From: Spirosoma sp. 48-14
GTDB lineage: Bacteria; Bacteroidota; Bacteroidia; Cytophagales; Spirosomataceae
Direction: 5' to 3'
NCBI RefSeq assembly: GCF_001898575.1
Contig: NZ_MKUD01000010.1
Coordinates: forward strand, 253,652 to 297,109
DNA length: 43,458 nt
Shown: positions 36,148-43,458 of the stretch, piece by piece
Layout of the letters: every line of letters starts with the position of its first letter
Position numbering within the stretch: the stretch's first letter is position 1
Translations under genes and position numbers: made by a program
Notes under the pieces: generated by a model
The model's database searches: none
What the model saw: the letters and a program-made list of their open reading frames with translations, nothing else
Told to the model about the DNA's origin: nothing

Positions 36148-37511
36148 AAACGAATCGATTAGGTATTCCTCCAGGGCCTACAGTGGCAGAAGCCCGGCAC
36201 CTGCTTGAGCAGCATCAGGAAAAGGCCTGGTTAATGATGGCTCAGACGTACGGAAAAAATTTTCTGTATCAGGGAAATCTGGTCACCTGCGATCCCCGGC
36301 TTGTTGAAGCCTTGCTGATGGATCGGACGCATACGCAGCGTCGATCCAGTGTGTACAAATATGCTTCCTGGATGATTCCGATGGCACCGGGGCTTCTGTT
36401 TATGGATGGCGATGCGTGGGAGAAGCGACTGCGGGCGGTGATGCCGGTGTTTACGAAAGCGAATGTTGATTCCTATGCCGAGTGTATGCACCAGCAGATT
36501 GAGCAGCATTTAGCCCATTGGCAGGAAAATCAGCTTTTTGAGGATTTATACACGTTGCTCGTTAACCTTAATAGCTCGTTGTTTCTGAAGGTAGGCTGTG
36601 GCCTGAACCCTAACGAGGCTGGTGCTCGCCAACTGGGTCGTACGCTGATCGATTTCAAGTTTCACTACATGAATACCCAAAGTCGGCTTGACGATTTTGG
36701 GATTGGGAAACAGCAGCTCACCCGGTTGCCTCGCTTTTTGCAAGCACAGTGGCATCGTGTTCGTAAAAAACGGCAGCTTTACACACAGATTGATGCGTTA
36801 CTGAACCAGCAACAGAAGGGCGATGCCAGAGGGCTAAACTGGATGAGTCGACTGCGGGAGGCTGATTTTTCAGCTTCCGAAACAGCCGATGAAGTGAACC
36901 ATCTGTATGGGGCTTATAACGCACTGGATTATGTATTGACGGGGGCATTGTACGAACTCAGCAAACGGCCTGTTCTGGCAGAAACCCTACGCACCGAATT
37001 CCGTACCGTGCTTGGAGAACGAGGCTATCCCACTCGTGATGATTTCCGGTTACTGACCCACACCCTCCAGTTTATGAAAGAGGTTTTGCGGATTTATCCC
37101 GCCACGATGGCTGTGGCCCGCCGATTTGGTGAGTCGATGACCGTTGATGGCATAACGATACCCAAAGGGCAGGAAACCTTGATCTTGCTCCATGCCCTGC
37201 ATCACCATCCCGATTTCTGGGAACGGCCCGACCACTTCGAGCCCAGCCGGTGGCAGTCTGAACCAACTGTGTCGTACACCTATGTCCCGTTTTTGACTGG
37301 CCCCCGAAAATGCATTGGTCAGCATTTGGCGGAACTGAATTTTGTGATAGTCCTGAATGCGTTACTCCAAACGTATTCAATAGAGGTTTTTGATACAACC
37401 ATTCGGTTGGCCCCGTTCATGATACCCCGTTTTGAACGAAAAGTAGCGGGCATACTGCGTCGTCGAAAAAGGGAAGCGCCAACGTTATCAGGAAATGAGT
37501 TAAACGCGTAA
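36144..37511 (+). CDS. Cytochrome P450, second of a tandem pair
   Basis: This 455-aa protein is a clear paralogue of the preceding P450: both have an N-terminal Y-G-(K/N)-N-F-x-Y-Q-G, LLM-R-HTQ-R, VMPVFTK-x-VDSYA and DDFG/DEFG. C390 lies in PFLTGPRKCIGQH, and E-x-x-R is KEVLR. The I-helix reads YGAYNALDY, again without the acid-alcohol pair. The start ATG overlaps the previous stop by 4 bp. Its end overlaps a converging GT2 gene by 12 bp. The pair probably act on successive positions of the same substrate (inference). Confidence 0.93.
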   Translation: MKTNRLGIPPGPTVAEARHLLEQHQEKAWLMMAQTYGKNFLYQGNLVTCDPRLVEALLMDRTHTQRRSSVYKYASWMIPMAPGLLFMDGDAWEKRLRAVMPVFTKANVDSYAECMHQQIEQHLAHWQENQLFEDLYTLLVNLNSSLFLKVGCGLNPNEAGARQLGRTLIDFKFHYMNTQSRLDDFGIGKQQLTRLPRFLQAQWHRVRKKRQLYTQIDALLNQQQKGDARGLNWMSRLREADFSASETADEVNHLYGAYNALDYVLTGALYELSKRPVLAETLRTEFRTVLGERGYPTRDDFRLLTHTLQFMKEVLRIYPATMAVARRFGESMTVDGITIPKGQETLILLHALHHHPDFWERPDHFEPSRWQSEPTVSYTYVPFLTGPRKCIGQHLAELNFVIVLNALLQTYSIEVFDTTIRLAPFMIPRFERKVAGILRRRKREAPTLSGNELNA

Positions 37512-38276
37512 AAAATGAATGTCGTAGTTGATTTTAATGAGTCGGTACAGGTAGCGGACAGTGGCAATAGCCGGATTTTTACTGAACGTCCAGAATTTTC
37601 GGCTGATGGTACTGGGCTCTTCCTGACTATTTTTTTGGTAGAATAATTCTGTGAAGTTGTTGTAAAACAAGCCTTTCCCCTTTTTCTGGATGAATGCAAT
37701 ACTCATTCGGTACTCTGTTTGGTCGGGGTGAATACCTTCTACATATCGACCAAATTTCTCCAGAAATGAGCTTCGGCGGAGGTGTGGATGATCACTATAC
37801 TCATATAATTTTTTATAGTTCAACGACCAGCTTGGCATAAACATCTCCGAGAAGCCTTCGTTGTAAGGTCTTAAAAATGGATAACGGATGTAGGCATAAA
37901 ACCGGATGATGTCGAACTGGGGCTCACGGTTAAGAATCGCCAGCGATTCGACTAGCCGATCAGGAAAAAGAGTGGTGGGCTCAAAATCTTCCTGTACGTA
38001 TAAGGTATAGGGCGTGCGGACCACTTCCTGCCCTTTGTTGATATTGTTACCCAGGCCTTTATTGACGGGCGTCGTGATCAACTGAAAATTAAATTTGGTC
38101 TGTAATATTTTCAGATAAGCCTGATGTTCCGGCTTACTGCCGTCATCCGATACGACAATATCCCCAAAGTGGCAATCGAGTTGGCGGAAGGTTTCTAATA
38201 GATTCTCCAGCGACTGACTGCGGTTGTAGTGAGTAACCAGAAGACTAACATTGGAGAAGTTGTAGTTTTTTTTCAT
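37500..38276 (-). CDS. Family 2 glycosyltransferase
   Basis: The 258-aa GT-A enzyme shows VSLLVTHYNRSQSL near the start, IVVSDDGSK, NKGLGNNINKG and YVQEDFEPT in the metal-binding place. The short C-terminal part has no membrane span. It is the last gene of the right-hand glycan block on this strand and shares 12 bp with the converging P450 gene; no terminator hairpin is seen here. Sugar donor and acceptor are unknown. Confidence 0.88.
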   Translation of the reverse strand: MKKNYNFSNVSLLVTHYNRSQSLENLLETFRQLDCHFGDIVVSDDGSKPEHQAYLKILQTKFNFQLITTPVNKGLGNNINKGQEVVRTPYTLYVQEDFEPTTLFPDRLVESLAILNREPQFDIIRFYAYIRYPFLRPYNEGFSEMFMPSWSLNYKKLYEYSDHPHLRRSSFLEKFGRYVEGIHPDQTEYRMSIAFIQKKGKGLFYNNFTELFYQKNSQEEPSTISRKFWTFSKNPAIATVRYLYRLIKINYDIHFLRV

Positions 38277-38318
38277 GGATGTAATGTATGCGGATGTAAG
38301 ATGTTTAGGACTGGATGT

Positions 38319-39806
38319 TTATCGAATTAACAGCACCCAGCCACTTTTAGAAACATGACGTTCTTCGTTAGTTATGGTTCGTATACTATAGTCGAAAGTC
38401 CATGCATAGGAGCCGGTTTCGCAGGGTTGGTTTAGATATGTGCCATCCCAGCTGTTTTCGGGGTCTTTGCTGGCAAAAATCACGCTGCCCCACCGATCAA
38501 ATATTCGGAATTGGTAGGTCAGAAACGTTCCGGCATGACGAATCTGAAGCTGATCATTCATGGCATCGCCGTTGGGCGTAAACGCATCCGGGATGTAGGT
38601 GTCTTCCAGATGACAGTTTTGAACGACTACGGTGACCGAATCACGGTAGGGGCAATCGTTTAATCGTGTTTCGAGCCAGTAAATACCCGCATTTGTAATA
38701 GTTATGTGTCGATTAGTACTCTGGTTTGACCAGGTAAAACTGGCGTTAGGCGATAGGGTGTCGGGAACACTGAATACAACCGAAGCGCCTTCGCACAGAA
38801 TGAATGGTGGGCCTAAATCGACCGTGGCTACAGGCGTACCGTCGACAATCAGCACATTCGATTCAGCTGAGCATTGCGATCGTCCGACAGCCGCTTCGTT
38901 GATTGACTGGGTGTTGTGAAGTCGGTAGTAGGTCCGACCAGCCCGGACCGGGTTGATTGTGTAACTGGCATTTCCAGCACCTGGCACGGCAGTCCAGGTT
39001 ACGTTGTCACGGCTTTGCTGCCATAAATAGACCGGGTTAGGGTAGCCAGTGGCCGAGCCGACCTCTAACGTCAGGGCACTGTAGGCACAGGCTGTGGTTT
39101 GGGAGCCAGTCGTATTGGCAAATTGGATGGAGAGCGCTGGATGAACAGGTCGAAATCCTATATCATCGATAGCCAGGTCGTTGCCACAGCCGCCAAGTCC
39201 CTGATTAACTAACTTGACCACGATGTCATTTGCATTGGTCTGAATCGCAAACTGCATGGTCAGTTGAACCCAGGTTGGTGAGGCTGTGCGCGGAATGGCG
39301 GATTGAACAACTTCCCGGATGAGCGTACCGTCGGTCTGTTCGATCCGCATCACAATAATCGGATTACGGAGGCTATAGCCATCGCAGGCACCTGGTTGCA
39401 TCACCTTGTTTAAATTCAGGGCCCAGAGCGAAAATTCATAGGTGACACCTGGACATAAGCCCGTAACCGCCTGGCTGTAAAATTCACTGGGCTGATAGGA
39501 AGCATTAACCACAAACATATTACCCCGCACATCTCCGGCGGTATGATCCTGAGCAACATAATGCCAGGCTTGTCCGTGGCAGCTTCCCGATACTGTATCC
39601 ATCACATTGTATTCGCCATCTTCAGGACAGGCTATTGGGTTGTAGGTGAATTTTGTCTGTCCGTTGGGTAGAGCCCCACGTGTACCGGCCCCAAACGTTT
39701 CGCAAATGATAGCGCCCTGACTGCATTGCGCCTGGCAACCCAGATAGGTTGCCAAGACCAGCAGCGGAAGAACTATCCAGCGGAAAACGGACTGGAGCGC
39801 GGCCAT
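38319..39806 (-). CDS. Secreted protein with gliding-motility (CHU_C/type B) T9SS sorting domain
   Basis: The 495-aa exported protein has an N-terminal signal segment (WIVLPLLVLATYLGCQAQC). Residues about 27-220 form a jelly-roll-like module with many Cys and CGNDLAIDDIGF, typical of such Bacteroidota surface proteins. Ig-like or PKD-like regions follow (YLWQQSRDNVTW; PNASFTWSNQS). The last 90 residues are the CHU_C domain: YIPDAFTPNGDAMNDQ, FRIFDRWGSVIF, SWDGT, which directs secretion and surface attachment. It is 14 bp downstream of a GT2 and is paralogous to the fragment at 1-386. T9SS substrates can carry glycans, so the neighbouring transferase may matter (inference). Confidence 0.92.
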   Translation of the reverse strand: MAALQSVFRWIVLPLLVLATYLGCQAQCSQGAIICETFGAGTRGALPNGQTKFTYNPIACPEDGEYNVMDTVSGSCHGQAWHYVAQDHTAGDVRGNMFVVNASYQPSEFYSQAVTGLCPGVTYEFSLWALNLNKVMQPGACDGYSLRNPIIVMRIEQTDGTLIREVVQSAIPRTASPTWVQLTMQFAIQTNANDIVVKLVNQGLGGCGNDLAIDDIGFRPVHPALSIQFANTTGSQTTACAYSALTLEVGSATGYPNPVYLWQQSRDNVTWTAVPGAGNASYTINPVRAGRTYYRLHNTQSINEAAVGRSQCSAESNVLIVDGTPVATVDLGPPFILCEGASVVFSVPDTLSPNASFTWSNQSTNRHITITNAGIYWLETRLNDCPYRDSVTVVVQNCHLEDTYIPDAFTPNGDAMNDQLQIRHAGTFLTYQFRIFDRWGSVIFASKDPENSWDGTYLNQPCETGSYAWTFDYSIRTITNEERHVSKSGWVLLIR

Positions 39807-39820
39807 GAGAGCGTATGAAA

Positions 39821-40681
39821 CTAGTTGTTCGTTGAGGTTTTGGTGTCGTGCGGGGCCTGAGGAACGAACATGCTGCGAAAACGCCGTAGTTCGATCCCGA
39901 CTTTAAGCCAGACTGTACGCGCGAAGCTGCCGTCTTTTTCGAGGGTACGAGTACCAGTCCAGACGCGCGCCTTTCGGGATTTTACCTGTTTAACAGTCCC
40001 ATAGTTCATCAGATCGAAACACAACCGCCCGTCTTCGCCCCGAATTTTATGCATGACATACCCTACTTTAAGAGCATACTCTCGAATGTAACCGAGACTG
40101 ATTCCATAGGCATTCAGATGGGGTCGCTTTAAGTGGCGTAGTTCCGCAATGGTGTCTTTCATGGTTTCAAGAATGGTGAGTTTCCAGCGGGGGAAACCAG
40201 GCGACGGAATGAACGAATACCGACCGTATACGCAAACGACACCGGGTTGCTGGAGTACAGCTATCAGTTCATTGGTCCAATCGGGAGGGTACAGACCATC
40301 GGAATCGGCCGTGAGCAGGTATTTGCCACGAGCCTGTTCCAGACCCATCTGCCGGGCTGGCCCCCAACCCTGTATCGGTTGAAAAGCCGATCGAATATGC
40401 AGGCGGTCGAGCGTTTTTTGGGTATTGTCGGTCGAGTTGTTATTCACCACCAGAATTTCCAGGGGAATGGTCGTTTTCTGTTTCGCCAGTGAGGCAATAC
40501 TGCGGAGAATATTGACCTCTTCATTCCAGGCCGGAACCACGATGCTCACTAGTGGATCGGGCTTTTGGATCAGGTCGAGGTCTTTGTTGATCGAATCGAA
40601 TACCGATTGCGGAATTTCTTCGAACGACTTATACGGGAAATTAAATTGATTGATCCAGTCAGGGGCGTTTAAAAGTTCCAT
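39821..40681 (-). CDS. Family 2 glycosyltransferase, paralogue of the one at 8995-9852
   Basis: The 286-aa enzyme has VSIVVPAWNEE, ILVVNNNSTD, LTADSDGLYP in the DxD position, CVYGRYSFI and RGEDGRLCFDLM. It is similar along its whole length to the 285-aa protein at 8995-9852, including PDWI near the N-terminus and HDTKTS at the C-terminus. The metal motif is DSD here and DAD there. It precedes the T9SS protein gene by 14 bp, probably in one transcript. It is cytoplasmic or peripheral on the membrane. Confidence 0.92.
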   Translation of the reverse strand: MELLNAPDWINQFNFPYKSFEEIPQSVFDSINKDLDLIQKPDPLVSIVVPAWNEEVNILRSIASLAKQKTTIPLEILVVNNNSTDNTQKTLDRLHIRSAFQPIQGWGPARQMGLEQARGKYLLTADSDGLYPPDWTNELIAVLQQPGVVCVYGRYSFIPSPGFPRWKLTILETMKDTIAELRHLKRPHLNAYGISLGYIREYALKVGYVMHKIRGEDGRLCFDLMNYGTVKQVKSRKARVWTGTRTLEKDGSFARTVWLKVGIELRRFRSMFVPQAPHDTKTSTNN

Positions 40682-40731
40682 AAATATAAGTAGCTAGGCG
40701 TGTCAACAGAGGTGTTTTACAGGTGATGAGA

Positions 40732-41814
40732 TCATCCGGCCGATGTAGGTTGGGGAACTGATCTGGGCGTTCGGTTCGGTGATGGTGCTTGCAGAATCAG
40801 TTCGATATATCGATAGGTAAACAACGACAGCAGATGAACACAGAACAGGCAGAGGAGCACATAAAACCATTCGCCCAGCGGAGAAGCGGGCACTTTAATG
40901 ACCCGGAAAATAACCAGATCCAATACGTTCAGAACAACCATATGGTTGAGGTAGTACGAATACGAAAGCCTACCAAGAAATTCGAGCCGATCGCTCGCCA
41001 GCATCGTCGAAACAACGCCCTTCTCCTGTGAAAATACCAGAATGACCAGGGCAAACAGAAAAGGCATTACCCAGCTCTCTGTATGTTGAAAACTGCTGAC
41101 AGCCAATAGGGTAGCTCCCAATAAAAAGGCTTCTGCCACTGAGAAAACCCATCGGGCACCTGCCGATTGCCAGCGACGACTCAAGCGATACGTGAGCATC
41201 CCAATCAGGAAACTATAAAAGCAGCGGACGAATCCGTAATCATAATTGTAAATGATATTGCCGCCATGACGGATAATAAACCAGGCAATCAGGCCAAAAC
41301 AGAGGGTACACATGGCCCATAGATTCTTGCGAAAAACGACCAGACACAACGCCCAAAGCAGGTAGGTGTAAAACTCAACACTGATACTCCAGCTTGGGCC
41401 GTTCCAGGTTGTGGTGTCAAACAGATGCAGCGATTGAGTCAGGGTGAGGTTGGCCAGGAATGAAGGAAGCGATTTGTCGGGGCCAAAAACCGGATTCGAT
41501 AGTCTGACTACATACCGATCGACGCCGAAGCGGAAAAGCTCGAACAGCAGAACCAGTAGCAGCGTGAACAAATGGAGTGGGTAGAGTCGTTTGAACCGTT
41601 TGACAGCAAACGGTTTGATGCTCGACAGGTCCGTAATTTTGGCATAGTTGCTATGCGTCATCACAAAGCCTGACAGTACAAAAAAGAAATCGACGAATAG
41701 ATCGCTTTTGGCAACGAAGTCATTGCCTTTCAGGATGGAGAGGTGCTGTAGATGGAAAAAAATGACCATGATGGCAGCCATTCCCCGAAATGTATCAACC
41801 GCTCGAAACCGCAT
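40732..41814 (-). CDS. Acyltransferase 3 (OafA/YrhL-like) membrane protein
   Basis: The protein has 360 aa from the ATG at 41814; a TTG three codons earlier is the only longer option. About ten hydrophobic spans are visible. The family features are an N-terminal FRGMAAIMVIFFHLQH with the conserved His, FFVLSGFVMTHS, KRFKRLYPLH with the basic cluster, and GPSWSISVEFYTY. Such enzymes O-acylate (usually O-acetylate) surface polysaccharides in the inner membrane. It lies between a GT4 and a GT2, so it probably decorates the glycan of this block. Confidence 0.92.
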   Translation of the reverse strand: MRFRAVDTFRGMAAIMVIFFHLQHLSILKGNDFVAKSDLFVDFFFVLSGFVMTHSNYAKITDLSSIKPFAVKRFKRLYPLHLFTLLLVLLFELFRFGVDRYVVRLSNPVFGPDKSLPSFLANLTLTQSLHLFDTTTWNGPSWSISVEFYTYLLWALCLVVFRKNLWAMCTLCFGLIAWFIIRHGGNIIYNYDYGFVRCFYSFLIGMLTYRLSRRWQSAGARWVFSVAEAFLLGATLLAVSSFQHTESWVMPFLFALVILVFSQEKGVVSTMLASDRLEFLGRLSYSYYLNHMVVLNVLDLVIFRVIKVPASPLGEWFYVLLCLFCVHLLSLFTYRYIELILQAPSPNRTPRSVPQPTSAG

Positions 41815-41839
41815 GCTGCGCAACGTTTAGAATGTGTGA

Positions 41840-42934
41840 TCAGGCTAATGATTTATAGACATCGAGTGTAGCATCGATCGATTTTTTCAGGGGAAAATCG
41901 GCCAGCCGTTTCGTTCCCCGTTCCACTAATTCCGCCCGTAACGCATGATCGGCCAGTGTGTTGGATAGTTTGCTGGTCAGGTCGTTCTGATCGGTCGCTT
42001 TAAAAAAGACAGCAGCATCGGCAGCCACTTCCCGAAAACATTCTGTATCACTCAGCAGGATGGGACAACCTGCTTTGTAGGCTTCCAGAATAGGTAGACC
42101 GAATCCTTCGTAAAGGGAAGGATATACAAACAATTGTGCGTTTTTATAGAGCGAATTGAGTTGCTCGTCGGTCGCGTTGATATGGCGTACTCGATCCGTG
42201 AGCCCCAGCCGTTTCAGAAACTCTTCGTCGGCTATTTCAATTCGGCCCCCTCCCGTCAGAATTACCTGTAAGGTTGGGTCGCTGATTAACAGCGGCTTAA
42301 TGGCGTTCATGAATAGGTAAAAGTTCTTATAGCCGCTCCGGTCACCCACGAAAAGCACATAGCGTTCTGGCAGGTTGGCAACGGGAGCAAATTGAAGGGG
42401 GGTATCAATGTCGATGCCATGATAAATGACAGATACCTTGGCCGGGTCGACCTTGAAAAAGTGGAGCAGGTCGTTACGGGTCGTGTTCGAGATGGCAATA
42501 ATGGCATCGGCCCGTTCAATATTCAGGCGTTTCTGGTAGGTAAGTGGATCTTTGGCCCAGAAATATTCCGGCAGTCGCTCGTACGTAAGGTCATGAATGG
42601 TAACGACCAGTGGTTTTTTGAGTTGTTTGAAGAAATAGGGGTCATAGTAAGTCGGATGAAAAACGTCGAATTCTGATTTACTCAGTAGTCGTTCACAGTA
42701 ATACTGATTCAGCAGATAGTCGGCTTTCTCGCTTCGGCTTAAAATTTTATCGCTTAGGCTGCCTTTCAAGGCCAGGGGCTCATCTTTTATGTAGTGGTTT
42801 TTAGCGTGCAGAACCCCGAGCTGATACGTTATCGAATCGCTTTGTTTGATACCCTCGATAATGTTGGCGAAGTACCGGCTGATTCCGCCATATTTCTGGG
42901 TGGTGAACTTCTGGTGATCTATAAAAACTTTCAT
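41840..42934 (-). CDS. Family 4 glycosyltransferase
   Basis: The 364-aa GT-B enzyme shows an N-terminal KYGGISRYFANII (acceptor loop), VVTIHDLTYERLP, IIAISNTTRND, VLFVGDRSGYKN, and the donor motif YPSLYEGFGLPILEAYKAG with the conserved E-x7-E. No membrane span. It is 25 bp upstream of the acyltransferase and 34 bp downstream of the fucosyltransferase, so it is part of one transcript. Similar enzymes add mannose or related sugars; specificity is unknown. Confidence 0.93.
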   Translation of the reverse strand: MKVFIDHQKFTTQKYGGISRYFANIIEGIKQSDSITYQLGVLHAKNHYIKDEPLALKGSLSDKILSRSEKADYLLNQYYCERLLSKSEFDVFHPTYYDPYFFKQLKKPLVVTIHDLTYERLPEYFWAKDPLTYQKRLNIERADAIIAISNTTRNDLLHFFKVDPAKVSVIYHGIDIDTPLQFAPVANLPERYVLFVGDRSGYKNFYLFMNAIKPLLISDPTLQVILTGGGRIEIADEEFLKRLGLTDRVRHINATDEQLNSLYKNAQLFVYPSLYEGFGLPILEAYKAGCPILLSDTECFREVAADAAVFFKATDQNDLTSKLSNTLADHALRAELVERGTKRLADFPLKKSIDATLDVYKSLA

Positions 42935-42968
42935 CGTAGTCTTGGGAGGTTGTTAGTGGTTGACTGGC

Positions 42969-43458
42969 TCAAAGGGAAACCCAGGCTGGCGGAAGCAGGT
43001 CTTTGGTGTTCCAGGTGGGTTGATTTTTGTACCAGTGTTGGGGCGTAATCACCAGCTTGTCGGGATTTGGATTGAGCCAGGCTCCCCACCAACTGAATGA
43101 ACTGTTGGCTATGATGTGATGGCGGCATTTGCTCATCAGGACCAGGTCGGCCACATCGCCACTCGGTCCGGTATTGGTCACGAAGACGCTATCGGTCGGT
43201 AAGGGCAGGTTCTCTCTGGCCCAGTCTTTATCGTCGCTGAAGACGTAGAAATGTGGGTTTTTGATTTCCTTCGTCAGATGTCGAATGGCCGTTTTATAGT
43301 AGTCGAGCCCAACAAAGCCGAACGTTTTGCTGAACTCGGGATGGTTAACATAATCGCCCCGCCGGACATGAACGGATACTGGAACGGGCGTTTCCTGAAT
43401 CTGTTGCCGGTAGCCGTCAAATTCAGTGCTGGGGGTTTTGCTCAATTGTAATTCACGA
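42969..43458 (-). CDS. Alpha-1,2-fucosyltransferase-like (GT11), C-terminal part, cut by window edge
   Basis: The frame is open from the stop at 42969 to the right edge, giving about 163 residues; the initial TTG near 43445 is internal, since codons upstream of it remain open. It has the GT11 motifs VSVHVRRGDYV (GDP-fucose binding) and HHIIANSSFSWWGAWLN, typical of the second half of a roughly 290-aa protein, so close to half is missing. It would add fucose to a surface glycan. Its place ahead of a GT4 and an O-acyltransferase fits an exopolysaccharide or O-antigen cluster that continues past the window. Confidence 0.9.
   Translation of the reverse strand, partial: RELQLSKTPSTEFDGYRQQIQETPVPVSVHVRRGDYVNHPEFSKTFGFVGLDYYKTAIRHLTKEIKNPHFYVFSDDKDWARENLPLPTDSVFVTNTGPSGDVADLVLMSKCRHHIIANSSFSWWGAWLNPNPDKLVITPQHWYKNQPTWNTKDLLPPAWVSL

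Overview
The window reads as chromosomal DNA of a Bacteroidota bacterium, most likely a Spirosoma-like member of the Cytophagales (inference). Support: two kinds of type IX secretion (T9SS) C-terminal sorting domain (a YPNP-type domain ending the 1409-aa glycosidase, and a gliding-motility/CHU_C-type domain ending the 495-aa protein), promoter elements of the Bacteroidota TAnnTTTG type, no obvious Shine-Dalgarno sequences, and the protein families present. I saw no rRNA, tRNA, CRISPR array, integrase or transposase.

Layout. (1) 1-386, minus: start of a secreted protein cut by the left edge, paralogous to the protein at 38319-39806. (2) 488-1252: Sfp-type phosphopantetheinyl transferase, followed by three tandem hairpins. 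(3) 1502-7620: four-gene sugar-oxidation operon: a PQQ-type sugar dehydrogenase fused to PKD and cytochrome c domains, a Tat-exported TIM-barrel isomerase-like protein, a gluconate-2-dehydrogenase-subunit-3-like protein and a GMC flavoprotein. (4) 15437 down to 7631, minus: exopolysaccharide/O-antigen block with a degenerate response regulator, a priming sugar-1-phosphate transferase, a GT2, an O-antigen ligase/polymerase, a GT4, a GT2 and a GT1/4-like transferase. (5) 15854-18445: YfhO-like polytopic membrane protein closed by a perfect 18-bp-arm terminator. (6) 18893-21985: FIST sensor, soluble hybrid histidine kinase and stand-alone HPt. (7) 23281-22082, minus: processive membrane GT2. (8) 23564-27793: large T9SS-exported glycoside hydrolase with four CBM6-like modules in an A-B-A-B duplication.

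(9) 28140-37511 is the most unusual part: a tight six-gene operon encoding a CrtC/AttH-like lipocalin fused to a trans-isoprenyl diphosphate synthase, a lipase-maturation-factor-like membrane protein, an FkbM methyltransferase, an MGDG-synthase-like glycosyltransferase and two tandem cytochrome P450s that both lack the I-helix acid-alcohol pair. Taken together this looks like a biosynthetic pathway for an oxidised, methylated, glycosylated terpenoid lipid (inference). A 13-bp inverted repeat lies upstream as a possible operator.

(10) 43458 down to 37500, minus: a second surface-glycan block with a GT11 fucosyltransferase (cut by the right edge), a GT4, an acyltransferase, a GT2, a T9SS CHU_C protein and another GT2.

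The two minus-strand glycan blocks flank the plus-strand metabolic genes, and both contain members of the same paralogous families (a GT2 and a CHU_C-type secreted protein). The flanks therefore look related by duplication. Long perfect palindromes serve as terminators at several operon ends.
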